Below are positions 12,721 to 24,529 of a stretch of DNA of 64,000 bases, in pieces. A model generated the notes under the pieces. It saw only the letters and a list, made by a program, of their open reading frames with translations, made no database searches and was not told where the DNA came from. This DNA comes from Quillaja saponaria. Lineage: Eukaryota > Streptophyta > Magnoliopsida > Fabales > Quillajaceae. Location: contig CM055618.1 of assembly GCA_029379385.1 (NCBI GenBank), forward strand, positions 5,714,134-5,778,133, read 5' to 3'. Position 1 is the first letter of the stretch. Every line of letters begins with the position of its first letter. Position numbers and translations under genes: made by a program.

Positions 12721-13650
12721 AATAAGGCCAATCAAAGTTAAAAAGTGTTTGTGTGAACATCAATCAGGGCACTTATGATCTCTATCTCATGATTTTGTGT
12801 TAAAAGGATACTTTGTCAGAAGAAATGACATTTTTGTCCGTTGCTCCTCTACTCTATTAGGCAAATGTCTAAATTCTCTTGAGGAACGGACATACTCAAA
12901 TCTTCAGGATATTTAAATGGTTTGCTACAACAAAAAAAGGGATGAGAGAACATAAGCAAAAAAGATCACAAGTTGAACAATCCAAATTTTGCTAGATTTG
13001 TAAAATATCTCACAATGTATAAAATCCTTCAAAGCGGAGAAGAAATTAAAACTTTTATATTTCTTCCCTTTTGTTACTGCATTCAGCACTATCTTTAAGG
13101 TAGCTTCTGTATATGAGCGTTTGAGCAAACTTATACTCACACTTATCATCATAATTGTGAAAAAAATCATGACTGAGAACCTATAGCTTAAAGTTATGCT
13201 CGGGAATATTATGCTCGTGTCAAATTCTAGAGTTTGTTAGCTGTGTCCGAGTCTGTTAATTCAATTAAGTTGTGGCTTAAACCTATAATCATCAACTAGG
13301 TTACTGAATCTTGGAATTCATATGTAAATTCTAGGTTCTTGAGCCTTAGACTATAGCGTTGAAGATTGTTGAGCCCAATAATTTAGTGTTGTAAAGCTCT
13401 GAAATTTAGCTGGTAGTTGATTATCTCTCTAGGGATGCTTAAGGAGTGGACGGAGTTAAGGAATCTAGTGAATCACTATAAATTCATTGTACAATATCTC
13501 TAGCTATAATTCTGATAATTTCCACATCTTAAGTTATTTGATTGATTACATATATTTATTAGATTTGTTTTTCAAATCTAGAAAATGGTGTTTTTAATCA
13601 ACTAAACTATTCACCCCTTTAGTTATATTTTTGTGGCAAAAATTCTTATT
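12721..13650. other. TE-derived noncoding sequence, possibly copia LTR
   Basis: No gene is supported. Around 13380-13640 the text resembles the 3' part of a Sirevirus-type copia LTR: a GGAGTGGACGGAG block, then CACTATAAA..., then a CTATTCACCCCTTTAG block. A related arrangement occurs at 49440-49770. No borders were found. Confidence 0.35.
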
Positions 13651-13659
13651 GGGTTAGCT

Positions 13660-15495
13660 CTTATAAAGTTCATCAATGTATTTTTTTTTATTTTTTATCT
13701 TTGGTATTAGATCACTAAATTAAGCATTTGTCTTACCCTTAACCTTTAACATAATTAAAGGGAACTTGAATTATTGGAGCAAGGGAATGCTAGAATATGG
13801 ATTGAATCCTTCTAACTAATTCCATTCATGTGCCATTGACGAATAGATCTGAAATAAGCCAAAACTTATATCAATGACAACCAATATAATATTATTTAAT
13901 AGGAATTCGTTATCTTTTTGTGATGCTTGAAAAATAAAGTGTCATTTTGAGGATTCATTTTCAGACCCATACGTATATGTTTTCTTATCCCAACCTAACT
14001 CTTGTAACTGCAAAGGAATGGTGGAAAAGAGAAAGAGGCACATAATTGTGTAATAAATAAAAGCATCCTTTTCAATAATAAACTAATCAATAAGGTCACC
14101 ACTAGCAAGACCACTTTCATTCTTAATTAGTTGGGTAACGAGCATGTCTTCATCTCACTCCTCCCTTTGATAATAAATCCAACAATTGTACACTGGTGAC
14201 TGTAATTCAGATAGACTTAGATTGGCAGAAACGTAACCTCCTCCAGGACAATTAGAAATCTTTTTTGGATTAATTACTTTTGTTAATTTTCATTATTAGA
14301 AAAGTAATTTTAGTAAGCCTATATTGTAGCACTAAAATAAGATGAGTACTGATAAACAGACCCATCCACAAAAGGCCATTTAACCATGGACCTCATCCTC
14401 TGCCAACAAAATTTTGCAGAAGGAGTGGGAAATAATTTGACAAATGAAATGAAGTTTCAAAATTGACAGAAAGTTCTGTACTTTCCAGAACATGCATTGC
14501 CCAGCTTCTTCAACTGTCTGACTTCATTATCGGTATGGGAATATCTGGGATAAAATTGATTGTTATGGCCAGTATTATGTAGTTGGTTGCTTCATTTTCC
14601 ATTCAATAAAAATGCCAATTTCGAATTATATAGATCAACTAATTTTTGGTTAATGGAATCAGAAAGCATGATTAACAGTTATTTTGACTGACCTTGCAGG
14701 TTTATCTATCTTGACAAATAAACAGTTGGAAATTCAATTGTTTCATGATTAGTGACATGTATTTGGAGGGTTTTCTACTGATCAAATTACTAAAAAAAAC
14801 CATCCATGTAAAGCTCTAAAAGTTAAGTTTATAGAGAAATTGTAAGTCTGGTGTAATACATCAGATTTGATTGTTAATACTAACTTTTCTGATAATGTTC
14901 ACATGATAAAAAAGATTTTTCTTTGGTGTAATATTTCTGAAAGACCAACTCAAACTGAGTTAAATAATCATGTTAGGATTAAAAAAAAAAGAAAAAAAAA
15001 ATGATCGAGCATACGTCGTACTAATCAGATTGTTGCTGATCTTGTTTTAGATCACTAATTCATTTGATTTTAGGTTTACATATTAAAAATGATTTAAGAG
15101 GCTAAAAATAAAAGGAATTAGGATATTTAGATGCCAAATATAATTCACATACAATTGTGAAGCAACATGACAGTTAGGTGTTTTAGTTTAACACCTAAAC
15201 ACTTTTAATTATTTTTCTTACCATAATTTTCTTTCTTAATAATACCAGTTTTATTTTCTCAATTTCTAATATTTTTTTTTTTCACACATGATGATTATAA
15301 ATTAAATTATTCAATAGAACCGAATGCATAGTTGGTGCTTTATATATTTACATATAATATAAAAAAATAAAAAAAAGTGGGTGGTGTAAGCATGAGAGAA
15401 TCCGCAGCGTCAGACACAATCAGCCACTGCACATGGACTATTTGAAGAAAAATGTAGATTACTAATATTTTAATAACTTCATTACATTTTAATTA
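13660..15495. repeat. Segmental duplication, copy 1 left part (PAP-upstream DNA)
   Basis: Aligns by eye with 28700-30670, starting at TATAAAGTTCAT and including a long shared block around GCTAGAATATGGATTGAATCC. The block ends near the GCATGAGA-AATCC sequence at about 15391. In the other copy this DNA lies directly upstream of the intact PAP gene, so this is a copy of the PAP 5' flank. It is cut by the LINE that follows and resumes near 22186. No open reading frame of interest was seen. Confidence 0.8.
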
Positions 15496-15793
15496 AAAAT
15501 AAATAAATTTCTAGAGCCGATGATTAGTGGACTCGGGGCTACATCCATTGTGAAAAAAGTTGGATTATTACAGTTATTTCAGAGGATGCAGTTGGATGTT
15601 CGGGAGGCAAATGGGTGATTTGGAATAAAGGTCAAGTCAATTTACAGGTTGCTTAGTCTCGCCCACAATTCATTCATTGCAAAATTCAAGTCACTGTCTC
15701 TCAAAGCTGGTTCTTAACGGCTGTCTGTACTAGCCCTCGAAGTGATATTTGTAACGAGTGCCGGTATGAGATTAGAAGAATTGCTAGTAGTAT

Positions 15794-16742
15794 TGTTTGC
15801 GAAATATTTCAATAGACATCAGTCTAGTCAAATTGGCTAACTTCGTAACTTTTGATTTTCATGTTTAGGCAATTGGCTAAGAAACAGATTTTGTTTCTTA
15901 GACAATTGGTTCCTAGGATACTAAAAAAAAGCTCCTAGTGAATTAGTTTAAATGAAATGTAACTATTGAGCATGAATTTGTAAAGAAAAATGATAAAGAA
16001 ATGCGATAAATAAAGCAATAAAGGCTTAATGTAAAATAGAAATTGAATTGAATTGATAAGTTTGTGTTATGACGTTGGAGTGTGTGTTTACAATCAATGA
16101 CTCTAATCCTATTTATACAATAAAAACTAGCCGTTAACCCACTAAGCCTATCTGCCAGGTTTTTATTTAACCTTCTGACCAAGTATCCATTAAGCCTAGT
16201 CCAAGTAACAATTTTTTGAAGTCCCATATCTCTATAATCCCTTAAAAATAGGATTTAACGTTGAAAGTGGAAATGCACCAAACTACTTTTGACTTGGTCC
16301 AACTTGGTAGATCCAACAACTCCAATCAGCTAACTAACCCAATTTTGCTTCAATGAGTCCATAAGCCCAATAAGTGTCCAAGCCCATTGAAAGACCAATT
16401 TTGAATCAATTTGAATAGGTCTTATCTTTATCTTCTCCTTTGAACCATTTCCAATAGCTCTATCCTTCCATTTAAAATCTTAACCGAAAATCCCTATTTT
16501 AAAGGGATTTAAGACTAGGCCATTATCCTTTATTATTTTTGAATAAAAACACTAGTTAGGACTTGATTTTTATAATCAGGTGGCCTACTAAACAGGTCTT
16601 AACCTAATTGACATAATTTGACTTAGGCCCAACTCAGTTAGCCAACCCAGTTCATTAGTTAATTAACGCTTAGCTGATAAAAAATTATCAAAAATGCCCA
16701 AATGAATTCAACCCACACCTTGCATACTTTTTGGTGTTAACA
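15794..16742 (+). mobile_element. Solo LTR (949 bp) inside the LINE
   Basis: Begins TGTTTGCGAA and ends GGTGTTAACA, and is flanked on both sides by the same 5 bases, AGTAT (15789-15793 and 16743-16747). Deleting the element and one AGTAT rejoins the LINE endonuclease frame (ARG-ILE-ALA-SER-SER-ILE then GLN-ASP-PRO). It has no internal coding domain. Orientation is arbitrary because no promoter was assigned with certainty. A single LTR with a perfect target-site duplication indicates intra-element recombination after insertion. Confidence 0.88.
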
Positions 16743-17526
16743 AGTATACAAGACCCCTAGTGTGTCATTGGAGACTTTAATGAAATTGATGGAATACATA
16801 AGAAACGGGGAGGTGTTCCTTGTAATAGTAACAGATGTAATCAATTTCATAGCCGGATAATGGACTGCAACCTCATAGCTTGGAAAGGTGCAAAATGTGG
16901 AAGTTATGGAAAGATCTTCAAATGGCTAGATTGTGCAATAGCTAATTCAAATTGGATAACTCTTTTCTCCAACTCAGTGGTTAAGGTTCTTCCTAGAATA
17001 AATTCAAACCACAACCCGTTGTTGGTTGATACTCAAGGACTTTTGAATTAACACCACTGTAAGCCTTTTCGATTTGAGGCAATGTGGGTTCTTCATGAGG
17101 ATTTTGTTAATTTTATGCATAAAATATGGGGATGGAATAGCTAATGTTACTATTAATTTAGGGAGAATTATTGAGCCTTTACAAAGATGGAATCATAAGA
17201 TGTTCGGTCATCTTAATAATAAGAAAAGAAGAGTATTGGCTCAGCTTCATGGTCTTTCGATGGAGTTAGAACATTGCAATATGCATTCTCTAGTTCAATT
17301 AGAAAATAATGTGCATTGAATTAATGCAGATCCTTCAACAGGAAGAGATTCTTATCCCAGGTAAATGGATTGTTTATGAGGATCTTAACATAAAATTCTT
17401 TCATACTACTACTATTAATAGGCAAAGAAGGAAACAAATTGTTATGCTTAAAAATGGCAGTGGGGAATCAGGGGGATCATGTTGAAGAATTAAAGACACT
17501 AGCTTCCAATTTTTATAAGGCGCTGT

Positions 17527-19252
17527 TGTTAGTAGTATGCCCTAAAGCCAATGATAAGTGATGTTGTGGCATATTATTTTATGTACAATCTTATTCATAT
17601 TATTAATAAATATAAGTGGCAAACATTATCATATATAAGAGTTATTAATTAACCATCATGAGCCCAAAGAATTAAAGTAATGGAAATAAGCATCATGATG
17701 AGATCATGCTAATGAGATGTATTTCCTTTAAGCTTAATTCTTAAATGTTCCTAATCATAGGATCACTAAGTAGGGCATTAGTGAATCCGGATAGATTAAT
17801 ACATATCTAGTTGGCTCAAAGAGTTGAGGGTGGCTGATCTCATAGTTACTTGTGTACGAGACACTAAGACAGATATGTAGGTGCTCATTAGAGAATGAGT
17901 TCACTGAATTGACTCAACTGAGAACAACTATATGGAGTTTCTCTACATGTCAATAGGTGGTTCTTATGTTACAGTTGTGCAAATAGTCTTTTGACTTGAG
18001 ACATCATAGTTATCTTGTATGTACGTCATTATACTTTGATACTATTTCTGATTCTATTAATGAGTCACCTAAGAAGTAGTAACTGGGTATAACCACTTGC
18101 ATATGGAGGTATGTGAATGTACAATAAAGGATCTATCACTCTTAGTAGAAAAAATAGAATGTCTTATATGGTCTATAAAAGATTTAACTTAAAGTCTATG
18201 GTCATAGCAAGGTGGATATTAGAATATGAGTTTCTAATTTTCCCAATGAAGTTATAATCTTAAGATTAGACATATATGATTAAATTTAGGGCATGACATT
18301 ATTTCCATACCCAAATAGATTTAATCAGGATATTGCGTGATAAAATAATTAAATTGCATGGTAACTGTTAACATAAAGGTTCAAAAGGTTCACATCCATA
18401 TTCATACTATTATGGGTAGTCATTATGTGCTGCTAGACACCAATATTAACTTGTAGAAAACCCTGATAATTAATTAATTATCTATAGATGATTAATTAAT
18501 TAATCTTAATTAAAGGGTGAATTAAAAAGAGTTTTAATTTAAATAATTAGAATGAGTTCTAATTTAATTGGACAGGATCCAGTAATAACTATATAAAAGT
18601 TACATGCCTACTGCCATTAATAGTTTGAACTTAAGGGGTCACACACAAAATGATGATATTCAACTAAGGAGAGTTTTGGGGCAATTATGTAATTATTATA
18701 GTTTGTTAGGCATTAGATTTAATTATGATTAAATCCTAATGTTAAGCATAATCTCTAATGTGTTAGGATTGTCCAATACATAAGGAGGTGACTAGTCTTT
18801 ATAAGTATAAGACTTAACAAACCAAAAAAAAAAATGATACAGAAGAGAAAAATAATTGTACGTATAGTACAGAGAGCCTAAAATCCATCATGAAAGTTTC
18901 TAAATTACAAGAGAGATTCGGTAACTTGTGCTAGCACACAAGGAATCCCTTGTAACCCCTTTCATCTTCAAGCATGAAGATCCTTAGTTGGATTCGTTCG
19001 TGTGGATATACTTAGAGACGGGATATTTGTGTTGTTGCTGTATTCTTGATGAATCAACAAATGAGTGAACGCCGAATTAAGAATATGACGAAAGAATTAA
19101 AAGCCTCGGAGGTACACAGTTCTCTACTTGTTCAATTGTTAAACTATAATTATGATCTTTCATATAATCATAACGTGATTTCGGGTTAATGGAATCAAAA
19201 TTTTAAATTCTGCTGTGCATATGATTGCTATATTTTACACTGATTCCTAACA
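17527..19252 (+). mobile_element. Solo LTR (1,726 bp), family S, copy 1, inside the LINE RT
   Basis: Begins TGTTAGTAGTATGCCCTAAAGC and ends with CTAACA, so the ends form a short inverted TGTTAG/CTAACA. Flanks are GCTGT (17522-17526) and GTTGT (19253-19257), a 5-base target-site duplication with one later change. It splits the LINE between the endonuclease-RT linker (FYKAL) and the RT. It is highly similar over its whole length to the element at 52765-54513. The pre-terminal CTGCTGTGCAT-type sequence near the 3' end is common in copia-type LTRs, so a copia origin is likely but not proven. Confidence 0.9.
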
Positions 19253-22185
19253 GTTGTTTGATGGAGATTAGCTTGTGTGCAGTAATTTAGCTACTGATTT
19301 CAGTTTTCCTTCCATTGAAAGAGAGATGATAACAAAGCTCTCAAGGTTGGCCAACAGGGATGAAGATAAGACGGGCCTTTTTTCCATGCATCCTTTCAAG
19401 GCACCTGGACCAGAAGGCTTCCAAGCAGTATTCTTCCAAAATCAATGGAATCTAGTAGGACATTCATTTATCATTTTATCCGGGACTATATGCTAAACTC
19501 AGGGCTTATTGGGAGTGTTAATTCTACTTTCATCGCTATCATTCCTATGGTGGATCAACCAGTGAATATGACTCAATTCAGGCCAATTAATATGTGCAAT
19601 GTTATTTACAAGATTATCCCAAAAATTCTAGTGCAAAGATTAAAAGCAATTATGAACAGGTTAGTGGCTCCCAATCAAGTTAGTTTTGTGTAATATAATG
19701 TCATTATGACCCAAGAGCTCCTAAATTCTATGTGTTTAATAAAGGGTAAGAAGCAGTTTATGGTAGTTAAAATTGACCTGGAGAAGGCATATGGCCGACT
19801 TAGCTGCAGTTTCATTTAGGAAACCTTAAAAATAATAGGTTTTGATGATAGATTTATTTCTCTAATCATGGAGTGTATTAGGTATACTTCCTTTCAGGTC
19901 CTCTGGAATGGAGAAGCAACTGATTCTTTCAAGCCTAAAAGGGGAACCATACAGGGTGATCCCTTGTCCCTTACATATTTGTATTATACATGGAAAGATT
20001 GGATCACTTAATCAATAGCAAGGTTAATCAAAGCTCTTGGAAAGCAATACGAGTTAGCAATGATGGCCCTTGTACGTCACACTTAATGTTTGTCGATGAC
20101 CTCATTTTATTCATAGAGGCCATCATTGATCAAGCTATCCTCATTAAGGATGTTTTCATAGATTTTGGTCAGGCTTCAAGGCAGAAAGGCTTCAGGGCCA
20201 GCTTTTAAATGATATAGAAAGGTTGTCAGGGTTTAAACCCACCAAAGACTTGGGGAAGTACTTGGAAGTCCTTCTATTGCATAAACGGGTGACTAAAAAA
20301 CATTAAAGTTACCTCGTAGAGAGATCAAAATCTCCCCTGGCAAGGTGGAAGACCACCTCTTTTATGCATGGCTGGGCAGAAAGTCTTAGTGCAGTTAGTT
20401 ATTCAGTCCATTCCTAATTATGTCATACAATCCGCGAAGCTTCCTCTGGTTATATGTGATGACATTGGTCACCTTAGCCGTCTTTTTTTATAGGGTGATA
20501 CGGATGAGAGGAAGAAATTCCATAAGATTAAATGGGAAAGAATTGTGTGGAAAAAAGATCTTGGTGGACTTGATTTGAAGGATATTAGTTTGATAAACGA
20601 ATCGTTCTCCATGAAGGTGGGTTGGGGACTCATTACTGATCATGAAAGCTTATAGTCCAAGATAATACATGCAAAGTACGTAAAGGGACAGGACCTACTT
20701 CAACCACAAGTGGCAAAACCCTCTGACTTGGCTATTTGGAAATTGATTTGGAGTGTTTGGACAAACTTATTATGTGGCTCTTAATGGATAGTGGGTAATG
20801 GCAATTCCATCAATTTTTAGGTTGATACATGGGTTCCAAACTCGGGTCCTTTGCTCACGCAAGCTCGGGTGGCCTTGGACTCAATTGATCTTCATGCGAA
20901 GGTAAAGGACTTTGTCACTGCCTCAGGGGACTGGGATTTTGCTAAACTTAATGATGTGTTGCCTGAGCAGATTTGTTTATGCATCAAAGCACTTCTTTCT
21001 ACTTTAGAGGGGGGTCATATGGACTGTATTGCATGGGGAGGGACTGTCAATAGAAAATTTTTAATACGCTCTGCTTATGATTTATTGGATGGTAGCTCAA
21101 ATGAGGTGGCCCCTTCGGTGTGGAAAGATATTTATCGTTGGAGTGGACCTACTAGAACTCGCCATTTTCTATGGTTGGTCATGCAAGATGGACTTTTGAT
21201 AAATCTTGCACGAGCTAAAAGGATGATTAGAGTAGACCCCAGGTATGGTCATGTAATTTGGCTGATGAAACAATTGTTCACATGCTTCGTGATTGCTCTA
21301 AGGTACTTTGGCAGAAGTTGAGCAATGGCATATCAGACTCCTATTTCTATTCCTTTACTCTAGAGGACTAGATCAGTAGCAATATTTTAGGTCATGTAGT
21401 GAACGAAAAATGGAAGATCATATTTAGTGTAACGTGTTGGCATCTTTGGAAGTGGCGGAACATGAGCATCTTCCAAGAGGTTTTCAGATGACATATCCTT
21501 TCCCTAATAGCATTGTGTTGAGGTATGTTAGAGATATTGAGCTAGCTAAAGATTCTTCCAAGTTGCTCCTTCCATCCAAAGTCTCTGCTTTAACTTGGGT
21601 GGGTTGGACGGCCCCATATGAACCTTGGATTAAACTCAACACTGATGGAGCGTCACGGGGTAATTCGAGACTTGCAACTGCTGCTAGTATCTTACATAAT
21701 AGTCAAGGTAACTAGATTTTTGAGTATGGAAGAAAATTGGGCTAGTGTGGTTCCGTTCAAGCCGAAATATAGACTCTGAAGCTAGGTCTCTTAGCCACTT
21801 GGAACAGAGGATTCAGGAAGGTCAGGGTGGAATTTGATTTTGAAGTGGTTATTGGGTTGGCTAGTAAGGACAGTTTTAACTTGAATGCTCACAAGTTAAT
21901 CATTAATGTAATTCATTAACTTTTGGAAAGGGATTGGGAGTTCTATTTGAAACATGTTTATCATGAAGAGAATAAGTTTGCTAACCACTTGGCTAATCTG
22001 GCTCTGGATCTTCAGGAGGATGTGTTTGAATGGTTGCAATCCCTACCCTGTATTCATCTCATTCTTGATGCAGATTGTGTAGGGATAGCTTTACAATGCC
22101 GAGTTGCGATTGATAATGTTTAGTTCCTTTTGTTTATTGTTTATTTTCCTTTCCTCTCAATTAAAATTAAAAAAATTAAAAAATT

Positions 22186-22440
22186 ACTCTAATCTTTTCT
22201 AAATTATGCTAATATTATATGAATATTCTCTTTATTATTAAAATTATACATTATCCCCTTTAAAGGTTAAAGTCAAATTATAATATTTTAACTCAAACTT
22301 AATAATGAAATGACATTAATAAACTAGAAAAAAAAAAAAACCTTAATTCTTTTAGTTGTTTTAGTTGTATTTTTATTATTTAAAGAATGATTATTATTTT
22401 AATTTTTAAATATTATTTTAAGCTGAATAGTAACATATTA
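22186..22440. repeat. Segmental duplication, copy 1 right part
   Basis: Begins TTACTCTAATCTTTTCTAAATTATG and matches 31289-31560 by eye. A third, weaker match is at 39112-39330 upstream of the second PAP copy. The PAP gene expected downstream is absent here; the next recognisable material is the Harbinger element. Confidence 0.75.
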
Positions 22441-24525
22441 TTATTAATTTAGTTAAATAATTATAAATTTAGTTTAATAAGAATACAAGGATATTTATGT
22501 ATAATTTCAAATTTAATAAAAATATGTTTAAATTTTAAAAATAAAGGTGTGATACATATAATATCAATATAATCAAAGGATGGTTTAAATAATTTACTCA
22601 AAAAAAGAAGAAGAAAAGAAATAGACAATTTAGTATTTTCCTTGGCACAAAAAACAAGTGATTCACGGCTTCCTTATGCCAATGTTAGTTTCAAGAGTAG
22701 AAATTTTTACCGGAACAAAATCTTTTTTATAGGCATAAATTTAGTCGTTTTTGCCAAAGATCACAAGAATGTTATACCCTCTCGAGAAGGAAAAAAAGGC
22801 CCTTAATGCTATAGTACCAAAAATGAGAAATGAAAACCCGGTAGTTGGTATTCTTCTCCATTCTTCACCTTCTCGTTCCACTTTCGTTGGTGCTCACAAA
22901 GGTCTATGAGAAGTTCATGTTTAGCTCTCGATTTAGCTCTTGAATCTAGTAAGTTACTAATTTCTTCCTCTTTTTTGTATGTAGTACTAATTGAAAGTGG
23001 GTATCTGGGTAAGGGTTTTCCCAAATTGACAATAACATCTAGTTGATTTGGGGATTCAAGGGTTTTTTTTTTTTTTTTTTTTTTGTTTATGAATTATGTT
23101 TAGTTGTTGAAACTATGAACTAAACTGTGGTTTTAGGTAAGAGTTTGGTTTGAATGATGAATAATTGTGCAATTGCATTTTAATTGAACTGCATGTTTAA
23201 ATTTTACTTTGAAGTTTACATTTTGAGAATTTAAGGCTTCTTGGTTTTATCCAATTACATTGTGTGATTTTGGGTTAGGATTTGGTTAGAATGATGATTG
23301 GTACTAGTTAAACGTAGGTATTTGGGTTAGAGCTTTCTTAACTGGAAGTTTTACTGACTAATTGGTGTTGGCCAAGTATATATTTATTTATTTATTTTTT
23401 TTTTTTTTTTGTGAGTTACCACCATAACTAGAAGCTAAACCATCGAGCAAAATGATTTGCTTAGTTCCATTACTTTGAATGTGCTTAGTTGAGAGAGACT
23501 GCAAGAAAACAAGGTTGAAGGGAGTTTACAAAATTCTATTAGGGAAATGATTTGCTTAGGTAAGAGCTCTCTAATGTTTTGTTTATTTAAAAACTGATGA
23601 TGTTAGAGAGACCAACTGCTTAGTTCCATTAGTTTGTTCAGTTTGCAAATAGAGTGATTTCATCAAGAACCCATCATGCTTAGAATATTTTTGTTTTAAC
23701 TATATGCAATTCTTAGAGTGGTTGCTTAACTTTATGTAGATCTTTCATTGTTACAGAAAATGTAGGCAAGAATCAAGTCTTTCTTTGTTATGTATATCAT
23801 GATTATCTTTAATTTGAATTGTATATCTTTATTTTATGTATTTGTTTGAACTTGTCTTTATTAAGTGAAGGCAAATGTTGGTTGTCTAAGAAAAACTATT
23901 GGCTCTTGTTGTTCTGTAAGTGACATGTCTGCTATATGGACCAATGTGCCCTGGTGCAAGAGTAGAAAGTTTATGAATGCATAAATGAGTAAGCTTTCTC
24001 TTTTTTATGTGCTCTATCTATAAATCTAGCACGTTCCATTATTTGAGTGATGTTATTGTTAGTATTTTTGCACTTTTATATGCCAATATGACTCACTTAC
24101 TAATGTAAACCTCTAAAGTAGTTAGTAGCTAAGAAAGTGAATTTGTTGTTAGATGGAAGGATACCAAGTTATGATATTTGGTTTTGGTGCATTTGATATT
24201 TCATTGGGATTTGTTATTAATGTATCTATACTACTACAAATTTTAGGAATACATATGGAATAAGCTTTCTCTTTTTCATGTGCTTTGTCTTGTGAATGAT
24301 ATATTTTGCTAATATTGTTTGTGTTTATTTCTTGTGTTTAGAAACTAGATGGTTATACATTTTTTTTTTTTTTTCTGTAATGTCAAATAATGAATTTGGT
24401 CCCATTGCAAAGAGTAGGAATGTTTTTCTTTGCTTGTGGCTACATCTTAATTTGTTAGACTATCTGGTCTTATTAACATTGGTCTGCATAGTTTTTATTG
24501 TTTTCAAAATGTCCATTAAGATTAA
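22441..24525. other. AT-rich sequence upstream of the Harbinger transposase, no gene recognised
   Basis: Contains a 26-base T run at about 23059-23084 and another near 23397-23411. The part around 22850-22980 looks like a 5' untranslated exon with a splice donor, which PIF/Harbinger elements can have, but this is a guess. No terminal inverted repeat or TAA target-site duplication was found. Confidence 0.35.
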
Positions 24526-24529
24526 AAAA

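Larger units (their letters stand above)
15500..22185 (+). mobile_element. LINE (non-LTR) retrotransposon, 5'-truncated and decayed, carrying two solo LTRs
   Basis: The pieces appear in the order of a plant L1-type ORF2. Endonuclease: CVIGDFNEID near 16770, RGGVPCNSNRCNQFHSRIMD, then FKWLDCAIAN. Then the linker PFRFEAMWVLHEDFV, and RT: HPFKAPGPEGF near 19390, QFRPINMCNVIYKI, a [13 protein letters not shown] block near 19945, and the catalytic FVDD near 20095. The zf-RVT domain follows (SAYDLLDG, SVWKDIYRW, near 21065-21145). The C-terminal RNase H is marked by LNTDGASRGN near 21635. An A-rich tail follows at about 22160-22185. The element is interrupted by solo LTRs at 15794-16742 and 17527-19252; removing each with one target-site copy rejoins the reading frame. 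Many stops make it inactive. The 5' limit is approximate. Confidence 0.9.

Noticed and set aside
18461..18531. Palindromic TTAATTAATTA-rich stretch as a possible origin or regulatory hairpin
   Set aside because: It is part of the family-S solo LTR, also present in the other copy, and is simple AT-rich sequence.
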